A DNA stretch of 33,042 nucleotides from Pirellulales bacterium. Lineage in GTDB: Bacteria; Planctomycetota; Planctomycetia; Pirellulales; JAICIG01. The notes under the pieces were generated by a model. It was not told the DNA's origin, did not search any database, and was given only the letters and a program-made list of their open reading frames with translations. The stretch covers positions 1 through 33,042 of the forward strand of contig DATLUO010000009.1 in the NCBI GenBank assembly GCA_035533075.1, read 5' to 3'. Shown piece after piece: positions 14,119-23,700 of this stretch. Within the stretch, counting starts at the first letter, position 1; every line of letters begins with the position of its first letter. A program made the translations under genes and the position numbers.

Positions 14119-17100
14119 ATGCGATTTCGCCCGTCCAAAGCGGTCCCGCCGCGCCCTCGCCGCCGACCGCGGAACGCCCTGTCAGGCCCCAACGGCCCGG
14201 CGCTGGCCGCGCGGCCGCTCCGTTATGAACCGCTGGAAGAGCGAGAACTATTGGCCTGGAACGTGGCGCCCATCGTCATTGCGCCCGTGGAAGGCGCGCC
14301 CGTCGCCGAACAAGCCCTGGCCGACATCATCGTCGATCCCGGCAGCGGTCTGGGACCGGCCGACTTTGCCGCCACCATCAACTGGGGCGACGGCACCACC
14401 AACACCGCCGACGTCGTCAGCACGTCGCAAAACACGACGTTCGCGGTGCTGGGCACGCACACCTACAGCGAAGAAGGGCCGGAATCGATCCAGATCACCG
14501 TCACCCACGGCACCGATACGCCAAAAATAGGCACCGATGCGGTCACGGTCAGCGACCCCGCCGTGAACGTGACCGGCGGAGCCACGTTCACCGCCGCCGA
14601 AGCAGCCACGCCCTCGCAACAGGTCATGGCCACGTTCAGCGATCCCGGCAGCAACGAGGACCCGCAAAGCGATTACTCGGCCAAAATCGCCTGGGGCGAC
14701 GGCAGCATCACGGCCGGCACCATCGCCTTCAATCCGCTGGCCGACGATTTTTCGGTGACGGGCGGCGGCGACCACGTGTATGCCGAAGACGGTTCCTACA
14801 CCCTGACCGTCACCGTCTCGCACGATAGCGCGCCGGCGGCCAGCGCCACCAGCAGCGCGATTGTCTCCGATCCTTCGGTGGTCGGCACGGGCGGCTATAA
14901 TTACACCGGCATTGAAAACAACATGAACGTTGCCTTCAACGAAACGGTGGCCACCTTCACCGATCCGGCTGGACCGGAGCCTCTCTCGAGTTATTCGGCG
15001 ACGATCGTCTGGGGCACCGATCCGATCACCAATCAGCCGATCACCTCGGCCGGCACGATCACGCTTGGTAAGGGCAATGTGGACGGCACGATCGTACCGG
15101 TCTTCACCGTCAGCGGGTCTCACGCCTTCACCGAAGAGACGCCCACGATCACGCTGAATGGCGTCACCACCAATCTCGCTCCCATCAGCGTCGTTTTGAA
15201 TCACGGCGCGAGTTTGCCCGTCACGGTGGCCAGCAGCGCCAGCATTTCCGACGCCCCCTTGCAACTAACCGCTTCGGCGTCGTTCAGCGCGGCGGAAGGG
15301 GTCCCGCTGGTGAACGTGCCCATGGCCACGTTTACCGACTTGGGCGGCATCGAAGCCCTTGAGGACTACACCGCCGAAATCGCGTGGGGCGACGGCATCA
15401 CCACGCCGGGCAGCGTGTCGCTGACCAACGGCGAGTTCACGGTGACGGGCACGCACAACTACCGCGTGGGCGGTTTGCAGACGGCCACCATCAACCTCTA
15501 CCACGACACCGCTCCCGAAACGGCGGTGCTGACGGCGATCACGGTCAGCGACCCGCCGGTCGTTCCCACCGGCAACTACGCCTTCGCCGCCACCGAGGCC
15601 CTTCAATCGACGCCTCAGACGGTCGCCACGTTCGTCGATCCCGGCGGCGTGGCGCCGCTGAACGAATACTCGGCCACCATCGACTGGGGCGACGGCAGCG
15701 CCACATCGGCCGGCACCCTTTCCGTGAATCCGATCTCGGACGTGTTCACCGTCAGCGGCCAGCACACCTATGCCGAAGAGGGCTCGTACCCCATCGCGGT
15801 GACCATCAGCCACGAAGCGGCCCCCACCGTCGCCGTCACCAGCACGGCGGCCGTGACCGATCAGCCGGTGGTGGCCAACGGCGGCTATGCGTATTCGGCC
15901 GTCGAGTTCCGTCAGTTCGGTCCGCAAACGCTGGCCGTGTTCAGCGATCCGGCCGGCACGGAGTCGCCGGGCGACTATGCGGCCACCATCAACTGGGGCG
16001 ACGGCACCACGTCACCCGGCAGCATCGTGGCGAAGGCCGACGGCAGCGGCTTCAGCGTGCAGGGAAGCCACGTTTTCACTCAGGCCGGCAGCTTCGAAGT
16101 CGGCGTAACCATCCATCACGACACCGCTGCCGACGTGACCGTCCAAGACACGCTGACGGTGAGCTTGCCTCCGGTCACGCTCAGCACCCAGCCGTTGATC
16201 TGGAAGGAATGGACGCCCCTGGAGGCGCCTGACAACGCCTTGGCCAGCATCTCGTTCGTCGACAGCAACACGCAGGTGATGATCAATTGGGGCGACGGCA
16301 CCAGCGGCCCGGGCACGGTCACGCAATTCGTCAGCGGCGGCGCGGGCGCCGCGCTCGGCACGCACACCTGGACCGAAACCGGTTCCTACACCGTCACCGT
16401 CACGGTGACCGACGGCGCGTCGCGGGCCACGGCGACGCTGCCCGTGACCGTGCTGAAACCGGTCTTGCCGGTTCCCAACCCCGCGACCGCTTCGGCCAAC
16501 GACTATTACGTGGCCGAAATGTACGAAGACATCTTGCACCGGTTTGTCGACTCGCAGGGCCTGCAGTTCTGGTCGGGCTTGCTCGACGCCGGGGCTCCTC
16601 TGTCGGTCGTCTCGACGGCGCTACTTTCTTCCGACGAGTACCTGACGAATTTCGTCATTCGTCCGGCCTACGAAAAGTACCTGGGCCGCGACGCGGATCC
16701 CGGCGGCATCACCTATTGGCTCGCTCAGATGCACGCCGGGCTGACCGATGAAGGTCTGGCCGCTTCCCTGGCGTCGTCCGCCGAATTCTATATCAACGCC
16801 GGCAACACCAATGTCGGCTACGTCGACGCGCTCTATCGCCTCGTTCTCGGCCGCCCGGCCGACGGCGGCGGCGAAAGCTATTGGGTCGGGCGGCTCGCCG
16901 CGGGCGAGAGCGCGTTCGATGTGGCGATTGGTTTCGCCACGAGCTCCGAAGACCGCACGACGCAAATCGACCACACCTATCAGGCGCTTCTCGGCCGCAA
17001 TCCCTCGTTGGGCGAGCTCGATCAATGGCTGGTCGACTTCCAGTCGGGCATGACGACCAACGAGTCGCTCATCGCCAGTATCGCCGCCACCGACGAATAC

Positions 17101-17124
17101 TACTCCCGCGCCGTCAACGAATAG
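14119..17124 (+). CDS. Large surface protein with seven WGDG (PKD/Ig-like) repeats and DUF4214 C-terminus
   Basis: It encodes 1001 residues from ATG 14119 (TGGAG six bases upstream); GTG 14107 or ATG 14113 would add a few. The basic, Pro-rich N-terminus ends in YEPLEERELLAWN, a LEPR-XLL-type motif of planctomycete extracellular proteins. Seven repeats of about 100 residues follow, each with an [AV]xIxWGDG core (tgg codons near 14393, 14692, 15009, 15385, 15685, 15993, 16288); the third is degenerate (WGTD). The C-terminal 200 residues hold DUF4214 modules (EKYLGRDADPGGITYW, YRLVLGRPADGGGESYW, YQALLGRNPSLGELDQW). WGDG repeats usually build adhesive or structural stalks. DUF4214 is common at the ends of secreted proteins. 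A cell-surface role is likely but unproven. Confidence 0.82.
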   Translation: MRFRPSKAVPPRPRRRPRNALSGPNGPALAARPLRYEPLEERELLAWNVAPIVIAPVEGAPVAEQALADIIVDPGSGLGPADFAATINWGDGTTNTADVVSTSQNTTFAVLGTHTYSEEGPESIQITVTHGTDTPKIGTDAVTVSDPAVNVTGGATFTAAEAATPSQQVMATFSDPGSNEDPQSDYSAKIAWGDGSITAGTIAFNPLADDFSVTGGGDHVYAEDGSYTLTVTVSHDSAPAASATSSAIVSDPSVVGTGGYNYTGIENNMNVAFNETVATFTDPAGPEPLSSYSATIVWGTDPITNQPITSAGTITLGKGNVDGTIVPVFTVSGSHAFTEETPTITLNGVTTNLAPISVVLNHGASLPVTVASSASISDAPLQLTASASFSAAEGVPLVNVPMATFTDLGGIEALEDYTAEIAWGDGITTPGSVSLTNGEFTVTGTHNYRVGGLQTATINLYHDTAPETAVLTAITVSDPPVVPTGNYAFAATEALQSTPQTVATFVDPGGVAPLNEYSATIDWGDGSATSAGTLSVNPISDVFTVSGQHTYAEEGSYPIAVTISHEAAPTVAVTSTAAVTDQPVVANGGYAYSAVEFRQFGPQTLAVFSDPAGTESPGDYAATINWGDGTTSPGSIVAKADGSGFSVQGSHVFTQAGSFEVGVTIHHDTAADVTVQDTLTVSLPPVTLSTQPLIWKEWTPLEAPDNALASISFVDSNTQVMINWGDGTSGPGTVTQFVSGGAGAALGTHTWTETGSYTVTVTVTDGASRATATLPVTVLKPVLPVPNPATASANDYYVAEMYEDILHRFVDSQGLQFWSGLLDAGAPLSVVSTALLSSDEYLTNFVIRPAYEKYLGRDADPGGITYWLAQMHAGLTDEGLAASLASSAEFYINAGNTNVGYVDALYRLVLGRPADGGGESYWVGRLAAGESAFDVAIGFATSSEDRTTQIDHTYQALLGRNPSLGELDQWLVDFQSGMTTNESLIASIAATDEYYSRAVNE

Positions 17125-17198
17125 ATGCCCGAAAACGAGCGGCGTGGTTGGGGCCTCGGCCGTTACTATAAGAGCAGGGCCGAAACCGCCGCCACGCC

Positions 17199-17804
17199 AT
17201 GCTCGCCAATCCCCTCGAACTGCTGCTGCAAGCCAAACAAGGCTCCGACGTTGCGCGCGGCGAGCTGCTGGAAAGCTACCGTGCCTACTTGGAGCTGCTG
17301 GCCAGGGTCGAGCTGGGGCGAAGGCTGCAAACCAAGGTCGATGCCGCCGACCTCGTTCAGGAGACGTTCTTGGAGGCGCACCGCAATTTCGCCCTCTTCC
17401 GCGGCCAGAGCGAACCGGAATTCGCCGCCTGGCTGCGCGAGATCCTTTCGGGCAGAATCTGCAACCTCGTGCGGCATTACCTGGGCACGCAAGGCCGCGA
17501 CCTGCGGCGAGAGCGGGCCTGGAACGTCAACCTGGATGAATCGTCGCGGGCCATCGACCGCGGCTTTTTAGCCCTGCAAAGCACGCCCAGCCAGCACGTG
17601 GCCGCGCGCGAGCAAGGCGTGCTGCTGGCCCAGGCGCTGTCGCGGCTGCCGCCCGATTACCGCGAGGTGGTCGTATTGCGGCACTTCGAAGAACTGACGT
17701 TTCCGGAAGTCGCCCGTCGCATGGATCGCACCGTCGATAGCGTGCAAAAGCTTTGGGTGCGCGCCCTGGCCAGCTTGAAGCAGACCCTGCCGGAGGTTGT
17801 ATGA
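17199..17804 (+). CDS. ECF-type RNA polymerase sigma factor (planctomycete-specific group)
   Basis: It encodes 201 residues. Region 2 is seen in DAADLVQETFLEAHRNFALFRG, with WLREILSGRICNLVRHYLG after it. Region 4 is seen in LSRLPPDYREVVVLRHFEELTFPEVARRMDRTVDSVQKLWVRAL, a helix-turn-helix for the -35 element. The linker between them (about 100-140) is longer than in E. coli RpoE. I place it in the planctomycete-specific sigma-70 subfamily from memory. No anti-sigma factor is adjacent; instead the stop overlaps the start of a membrane Ser/Thr kinase by ATGA, so phosphorylation is the likely control. Confidence 0.88.
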   Translation: MLANPLELLLQAKQGSDVARGELLESYRAYLELLARVELGRRLQTKVDAADLVQETFLEAHRNFALFRGQSEPEFAAWLREILSGRICNLVRHYLGTQGRDLRRERAWNVNLDESSRAIDRGFLALQSTPSQHVAAREQGVLLAQALSRLPPDYREVVVLRHFEELTFPEVARRMDRTVDSVQKLWVRALASLKQTLPEVV

Positions 17805-20296
17805 GTGAACTGGAGAATAGCCACACCGAAGTCGATCCACCCAGCTCGCCCGCAAACGCAACCGGCGACGTACTGGACGATCCGCGCGTGCTGGCCGTCG
17901 TGCAAGAATATATGGCCGAGCTCGATCTCGGCCGCGTGCCCGATCGGCGCGGCTATGTCAGTCGCTATCCCGAGTTGGCGGTCGCCGTCGGGCAGTGTCT
18001 CGACGGCCTGGAGCTGGTGCGCGCGGCGGGGCCACGCTCTTCGTCGGCGGGCGCGGACCGCGCGGCCGCCAACGAGCCGGCGCCGCGGGCCTTGGGCGAC
18101 TTTCAGATCATTCGCGAGCTGGGCCGCGGCGGTATGGGAGTGGTCTACGAGGCGGTGCAGCTTTCGCTCGGCCGCCGCGTGGCATTGAAGGTGTTGCCGT
18201 TCGCCGCCACGTTCGACGCCCGCCAATTGCAGCGGTTCAAGAACGAAGCCCAGGCCGCGGCCCTCTTGCACCACACCAATATCGTGCCGATTTATGCCGT
18301 GGGCTGCGAGCGGGGCGTTCACTTCTACGCCATGCAGCTCATCGAAGGGCACTCGATGGCGCTTTTGATCCGCCAGATGCGCGAGCAGGCCGGACTGGCT
18401 TCGGCCGAGCCCGAAGTCAAATCGGCCAGCCCCAAATCAGCCAGCCCCAAATCAGCCAGTTGTGCAGCCGGAGTCTCGGCGACTGGTCCTTATCTGGGCG
18501 GCGTTGTGCCCTTGGCGACAAAGAACGAATATCTCCGCTCGACCGCCGGCGCCTCGCTCAGCATCACCGCCCGCGCCGCGCGCGGCGGCGACCATTATCA
18601 GAAGCTCGCGCGGCTGATGCTGCAGGCGGCCGATGCCCTGGAGCACGCCCACCAGGTCGGCATCGTGCATCGCGACATCAAGCCCGCGAACCTGATGATC
18701 GACCCTTCCGGCACGCTCTGGGTGGCCGACTTCGGGCTGGCCCTGTTTCAGGCCGAGGCCAGCTTGACGCGCACCGGCGACCTGGTGGGCACGTTCCGCT
18801 ATATGAGTCCCGAGCAGGCCAGCGGCCAACGCACGGCCATCGACCACCGCACCGACCTCTATTCGCTGGGGGCGACCTTCTACGAGCTGCTCACGCTGGA
18901 GCCGGTGTTCTCAGGCGAAACCAGGCACGAGCTGCTCTACCAGATTCTGCACGGCGAGCCGAAAGCGCCGCGTCAGATCAACCGGGCCATACCGGTCGAG
19001 CTGGAAACGATCGTGCTCAAGGCGCTGCGCAAGACGCCCGGCGAGCGCTATGCGTCGGCCGCCGAGTTCGCCGAAGACCTGCGGCGGTTTCTCGATCACC
19101 GCCCCATCCTGGCGCGCCGCCCGACCGTGGTCGACCGCCTGCGCAAATGGTCTCGCCGGCATCCGTCCATCGTCGTCGCCGGCGTGCTGCTGTTGGCCGG
19201 CGGACTGGTGGCGCTTTCGGTCAGCACATGGATGATTGCCCGTGAACAGCAGAAGACGGCCGACAGCCTGGCGGCGCTGTCGGTCAGCAATCGGATGATC
19301 GCCCATGAACAACAGAAAACGGCCGACGCGCTGGGCCGCGAGAAACAACGGGCGAACGAGGCGGAAGACTTGTTCCGTCAGGCGCGGCAGGCCGTCGACG
19401 TGCTGGTGGAGGTGAGCGAGGACGAACTGGCCGACAAGTTCTCAATGGTGCAGACCCGCAAGCGGATGTTGCAAACCGCCTTGGGATTCTATCAGGACTT
19501 TATCGAAGAGCGGCGCGGCGACGAAGCATCGCAGGCCGATCTGACGACCGTCGAACAGCGCGTGAAGGGCATTTTGCGCGAGTTGGAGTTATTGCGCCGC
19601 AACACGCAAACCACGCTCTTGCGCAAGCCGATTGTGATCCAAGAACTGCGATTGGACGAGCAGCAGGAGCAACGTACCGCCGAGTTGTTGCACACCTGGG
19701 ACGAAGAGGTGAGTGATTTGCGATCGGAGCTGGAAGCGCTCGACGAAGAGGGCCGGCGTCAACGTTTCATCGCGCTGGCCGAAGGGCGCGAACGTTCGGT
19801 CGAACGGGTGCTCAGCGCCGAGCAGCGCGAGCGGTTGCGGCAGCTCGCGTTGCAGGCGCAAGGTTTGTGGGCCTTCAAAGAACCGGAGGTGGTGGCCGCG
19901 CTGGAGCTGACGCGAGGGCAACGCCTGGCGATTCGCAAGATCGAACGCGAGCTGTTCGAGCGCGAACCGCCGCATGATCACAGACACGGTCCGCAGGACC
20001 ATGGGCCGCCAGACCGCGGGCCACGCGACCATGGACCTCCGGAGCATGGGCTGCAGGATCACGGTCTGCACGATCGTGGGGCGCCGGACAGAGGATCCCA
20101 TCCCCGCCGGCCGAAGCTGCGCGATTTCCAACAGGCCCTGGCGAAGGTCCTGGCGCTGCTGAGTACCGAACAGATCGAGCGTTGGCACGAGCTTTCGGGC
20201 ACGCCGCTGGAAGGTTTGTTCGACATGCCTTTTGGCGAACCATCCGGCCCAACGCCTCCCGAGGATTGTACACCGGGGCAAAAACCGACCGACTAA
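17801..20296 (+). CDS. Membrane Ser/Thr protein kinase with Spy/CpxP-like tail and His-rich repeat
   Basis: It encodes 831 residues. The kinase domain (about 100-430) is complete: GRGGMG loop 108-113, VALK with K130, HRDIKPAN with D292, DFG 310-312 and SPE 336-338. A 70-residue insertion (about 198-265) contains KSASP repeats. One membrane helix (about 457-478) is followed by a duplicated 21-residue juxtamembrane segment (471-491 and 492-512) and a long helical extracytoplasmic part. The end (about 665-800) has LSAEQRERL, LTRGQRLAI and LSTEQIERW, like the LTxxQ helices of Spy/CpxP/ZraP periplasmic sensors. Seven pentapeptides of xxDHG/DRG type (731-765) interrupt it. It probably senses envelope state or metal and signals to the overlapping sigma factor. 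Confidence 0.88.
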   Translation: MSELENSHTEVDPPSSPANATGDVLDDPRVLAVVQEYMAELDLGRVPDRRGYVSRYPELAVAVGQCLDGLELVRAAGPRSSSAGADRAAANEPAPRALGDFQIIRELGRGGMGVVYEAVQLSLGRRVALKVLPFAATFDARQLQRFKNEAQAAALLHHTNIVPIYAVGCERGVHFYAMQLIEGHSMALLIRQMREQAGLASAEPEVKSASPKSASPKSASCAAGVSATGPYLGGVVPLATKNEYLRSTAGASLSITARAARGGDHYQKLARLMLQAADALEHAHQVGIVHRDIKPANLMIDPSGTLWVADFGLALFQAEASLTRTGDLVGTFRYMSPEQASGQRTAIDHRTDLYSLGATFYELLTLEPVFSGETRHELLYQILHGEPKAPRQINRAIPVELETIVLKALRKTPGERYASAAEFAEDLRRFLDHRPILARRPTVVDRLRKWSRRHPSIVVAGVLLLAGGLVALSVSTWMIAREQQKTADSLAALSVSNRMIAHEQQKTADALGREKQRANEAEDLFRQARQAVDVLVEVSEDELADKFSMVQTRKRMLQTALGFYQDFIEERRGDEASQADLTTVEQRVKGILRELELLRRNTQTTLLRKPIVIQELRLDEQQEQRTAELLHTWDEEVSDLRSELEALDEEGRRQRFIALAEGRERSVERVLSAEQRERLRQLALQAQGLWAFKEPEVVAALELTRGQRLAIRKIERELFEREPPHDHRHGPQDHGPPDRGPRDHGPPEHGLQDHGLHDRGAPDRGSHPRRPKLRDFQQALAKVLALLSTEQIERWHELSGTPLEGLFDMPFGEPSGPTPPEDCTPGQKPTD
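18419..18463 (+). repeat. Coding 15-bp tandem repeat (KSASP x3) in the kinase
   Basis: Three 15-base units encode KSASP KSASP KSASC within an insertion of the kinase domain between strand 5 and the HRD loop. The units are nearly identical at DNA level, pointing to recent slippage expansion. Confidence 0.8.
19211..19336 (+). repeat. 63-bp tandem duplication in the kinase juxtamembrane region
   Basis: Two adjacent 63-base units encode ALSVSTWMIAREQQKTADSL-A and ALSVSNRMIAHEQQKTADAL-G. The first overlaps the end of the membrane helix and the second extends the following helix by exactly 21 residues, three heptads, so coiled-coil register is kept. Confidence 0.85.
19991..20095 (+). repeat. Coding 15-bp repeat, seven DHG/DRG pentapeptides in the kinase tail
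   Basis: Seven units of five codons encode PQDHG, PPDRG, PRDHG, PPEHG, LQDHG, LHDRG and APDRG. They lie inside the Spy/CpxP-like region of the kinase and are flanked by HDHRH and GSH. The His and Asp spacing could bind divalent metal. Confidence 0.85.
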
Positions 20297-20383
20297 CGCA
20301 CGGAGGATGGCCTTGCCAGGCCGTCCAGCATACGACGTGGCGGCCTAGGAAGGCCATGCTCCCCATCCAGCGAGAAACGACCC
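20297..20383. repeat. Two small hairpins after the kinase gene
   Basis: GGATGGCCTT-GCC-AGGCCGTCC (about 20305-20326) folds with one wobble pair. AGCAT...ATGCT around GGCCT-AGG-AAGGCC (about 20328-20358) forms a second hairpin. The words GGCCTTGCCAGGCC and GGCCTAGGAAGGCC are alike, so this looks like a REP-type dispersed element. It could also attenuate transcription into the downstream genes. Confidence 0.45.
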
Positions 20384-20641
20384 ATGTATTTCGGCGAACC
20401 ACCCGCGGGCATCAATCTCACGGCCTACGACCTCGATCTGATCTTCGCGGTGCCCAAGCCGCTGCGACTGCGGACAATTCACATCGCCGCGCTGGGCGTG
20501 GCTGCGTTGTCGCTGGCGGGCGTCATCGAATGGCCGCGGTGCTGGCAGCTCATGGCGCTGGGCGACGCGGCGGCAGCGAGCGCGCTGTTCGCGCTGGCGG
20601 CGGGCCGGGAGTGGTTCTTGCGCGGCGGACCGGCCTTTTAG
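20384..20641 (+). CDS. 85-residue membrane protein of the sigma-kinase cluster
   Basis: It starts at ATG 20384 with no strong Shine-Dalgarno. A polar start (MYFGEPPAGINLTAYDLDLIFAVPKP) precedes two hydrophobic helices at about residues 32-50 (IHIAALGVAALSLAGVIEW) and 55-75 (LMALGDAAAASALFALAAG). No family is recognised. It lies between the kinase and the DUF4175 gene on the same strand, so it may be a membrane partner of either. Whether it depends on the kinase promoter is uncertain because of the hairpins in front of it. Confidence 0.6.
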   Translation: MYFGEPPAGINLTAYDLDLIFAVPKPLRLRTIHIAALGVAALSLAGVIEWPRCWQLMALGDAAAASALFALAAGREWFLRGGPAF

Positions 20642-20667
20642 CCTTCTCCGCGGAATGCCCGGCCGCG

Positions 20668-20673
20668 TACAAT
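20668..20673 (+). promoter_or_regulatory. Possible -10 element for the DUF4175 gene
   Basis: CGTACAATG at 20666-20674 includes TACAAT, 5 of 6 to consensus, 82 bases before the DUF4175 ATG. The same CGTACAATG word occurs upstream of the apt microprotein at 26303-26311. No clear -35 was found. Confidence 0.3.
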
Positions 20674-20754
20674 GAGGTCTGTTTGGCCGTCGATCTTGCC
20701 GCGGCAAGGCAATCCGTGCCACAATGACGGCACCGAAGGGCAACCTGGTTCAAT

Positions 20755-23700
20755 ATGCCTCATGTTCTCGAGCAAAAGATGGCTGCGGTGCGGCACCGGG
20801 TGCGGCGGTCGCTAATGCTCGATGCCGCGGGCAGGCTGGTCGCGGTGGTTGTCGCCGCCGGTCTCGCCCTGGGCATGCTCGATTACGTCGTGCGTTACGA
20901 AGACCGCGGCCTGCGGCTGATGTCGTCCTTGGCGCTCGGGCTGGCGATGGGCTGGGCTTGCTATCGGTTCTTGTGGCCGGCGTTGCGCGCCCGATTGACC
21001 GACGTGGACCTGGCCCTGCAACTCGAAGCGCGGCTGCCGATCTTGCGAGACCGGCTGGCCAGCGCCATGCGGTTCCTGCGCGAACGCGAAGACGACGCCC
21101 TGGCCGGCTCGGCGGCCCTGCGGCGCAGCGTGATCGCCGAAGCCACCGCCGAAATCGACCGCCTGAAGCTCGAAGAGACGGTCGAGCCGCGACTGGCCCG
21201 CCGATCGCTGTGGCTGGCCGGCGCATCGCTCGTCGCGGTGCTCGCGCTGGCGTTTTTCAACGTGTCCGCGACCGGCATCGCCGTCGCGCGGCTGGCGGCA
21301 CCGTGGGGAAGCACGCAGTGGCCCAAGCAGAATCATTTGGAGTTTGTCAACCCGGTGCGACGACTGGCGGCCGGGCAAACGTTCGAGGTCGAGCTTAAGG
21401 ATGCCCAAGGGGCCAGGCTGCCCGACGCAGTGTCGATTCAGTTTCGCTTTCCTGAGTCGCAGTCGTCGCCCACGGAAACCAGCGAGCCGATGCGGCGGGT
21501 GAACGACGCCATGTTGGCCCGCAAGGAAAACGTCACACGCTCGTTTTCCTATCGCGCCGTGGGCGGCGACGATTACTCGATGGAGTGGACCGACCTGCAA
21601 GTCGTCGAGCCGCCGCAGATCGAAGACTTGTCGGTGAGGCTTCATTATCCGGAATACACCGGCTGGCCGGCCGAGACGGCCGAACCGCACCTGCGCGCTT
21701 TGGTGGGGACGCTGGTCGAGCTGTCGGGCCGCACCAGCAAACCGGCCAGCGCCGTGAAAGTGCATGTCAACGACGATGAGGCGATTCCGGCCAGGCTGAC
21801 CGACGACGGCCGACGCTTTCTCGTGCCCGGCGACGCGGCGTCGCAGTTCAAGGTCGAACGTTCGGGGGCCTATTGGATCGAGCTGGTCGACCGGGATGGG
21901 TTCTCCAGCGGCGAACAGACCCGCTACGAGATTCGCGCAGTGGAAGATTTCACGCCCACGGTCACCATCGAGCAGCCGCAGGCCAACGCCTTTGTGACGC
22001 CCGTCGCGAACGTCGCCCTGCGCGTCGCGGCCAAAGACGATCTGGCACTGGCGCAGGTGGCTTTGCGGTTCTCACGTAGCGACCGGTCGCAAGAACAAGA
22101 GACGGAGATCGTCGTCTACCAAGCGCCGCAGACTCCGCAACCGCGGACGGACGCGGCCACGAAGCTGGAAAGCGGCGAATCTCGCGAAGTTTCTCACGAG
22201 CTCGACCTGGCGGCATTGGGGCTCAAGCCGGGCGCGCAGATCACGCTCTACGCCACGGCCACGGATTATCATCCGCATCGCGGGCAGAGTCAGCCCGTCC
22301 GGTTGACGGTCATCACCGCCGATGAGCTGCGAGAGCGGCTGGCCGAGCGGCAGAACTTTATCGTCGGCGAGCTGGGCCGGCTGCTGAAGCTCCAGCGCGA
22401 TGCGCGGTCGCCGCTCGCCGACGCCGACATCCAATTGCGGCGGGTCGGCCGCCTGCAAAGGCACGACATCGACCACCTGCAAAGCGCCGAATTGTTGCAG
22501 CGGCAGGTCGAGCGCGGACTCACCAGCCCCAGCGAAGGCGTGACGAGCCAGATTTCCGGACTGCTCGCCGATCTGGAGCAGAACAACGTCGACAGCCCGG
22601 ACGTCGAGCGGCAGATGCGATCGCTGCTCGACGAGATCGACCGCTTGGGCCGCGACGAGCTGCCGGCCATCGGCGGCGAGCTGACGGCGGCGATCAAGGC
22701 GGCGCAGGTCGAGCTGCCGTCCGGCGCGACCAAGGAAGCCGCGGCACCGCCGGCGGGCGCCAGTGCGGTCGCGGCGCCGTTGACATCCGCGGCCGGGCAC
22801 CAGGATGAGGTGATCGCCACGCTCGAGCGGCTTACCGCCTCGCTGGCCGAGTGGGACAACTTCCGCCGCTTCCACCGCGAGATCGCCACGCTCCGCCGAC
22901 AGCAGGAAGAGCTGAATCGCGATTCGGCCGACTCCGGGCGGCAGACGCTGGCCAGAGACTTCAACCGGCTCACGCCGCAGGAGCAGGCCGATTTGGGGAA
23001 GCTGGCCGCGCGGCAACTCGATCTTGCCCGGCAGTTCGACAAGATTCAGGAGCGCATGCAGCGGACGGCCGAAGAGGCCGCGACGGGCGATCCGCTGTCG
23101 GCCGGCAGCATCGCCGACGCTTTGGCGCACGCGCGCCAGCGCGGCGTGTCGCAGGCCTTGCACGAGTCGGGCAGGCAGATCGGCAAGAACCAATTCGGCC
23201 AGGCCACGCAGGCCCAGCGCCAGGCGGCCGACGACTTGCAAGAGATGCTCGACATTCTGGCCAACCGCCGCGAGCATGAGTTGGGCCGGCTGGTGAAGAA
23301 GCTCCGCGAAGCCCAAGAGCAGCTCGATCAACTTCGCGAACGGCAACAGGGCTTGCAAAAGAAATGGCGGGCGGCGGCCGATGAGGCCGGCGATGCCGTT
23401 CGGCGACGCGAGCTCGAGCGGCTCACGCGCCAGCAGCGCGACGCCGCCGCCGACACTCAGCGTCTGGCTCGCTCATTACAGCGATTGCAGGCCGAACGGG
23501 CAGGCCAACAAGCGACGCAGGGCGGGGCGAACATGGAGCGTGCCGCGGAACAGGCCGATCAAGGTCAGGCCGACCAGGGTCAGGCCGACCAGGGGCAGGC
23601 CGGGGCCGCGGCCGAAGCCGCGGCCGAGGCCGAGCGCGATCTCGAGCAGGCACAACAAGAGCTGGCCAAACGGCTGGCGCAGGCCGAAGCCGATCTGGCC

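Noticed and set aside
22072-23358. A 428-codon open frame antisense to the DUF4175 coiled coil
   Set aside because: It has a Leu/Arg-rich composition caused by Gln/Glu codons read backwards; the plus strand is consistently coding.
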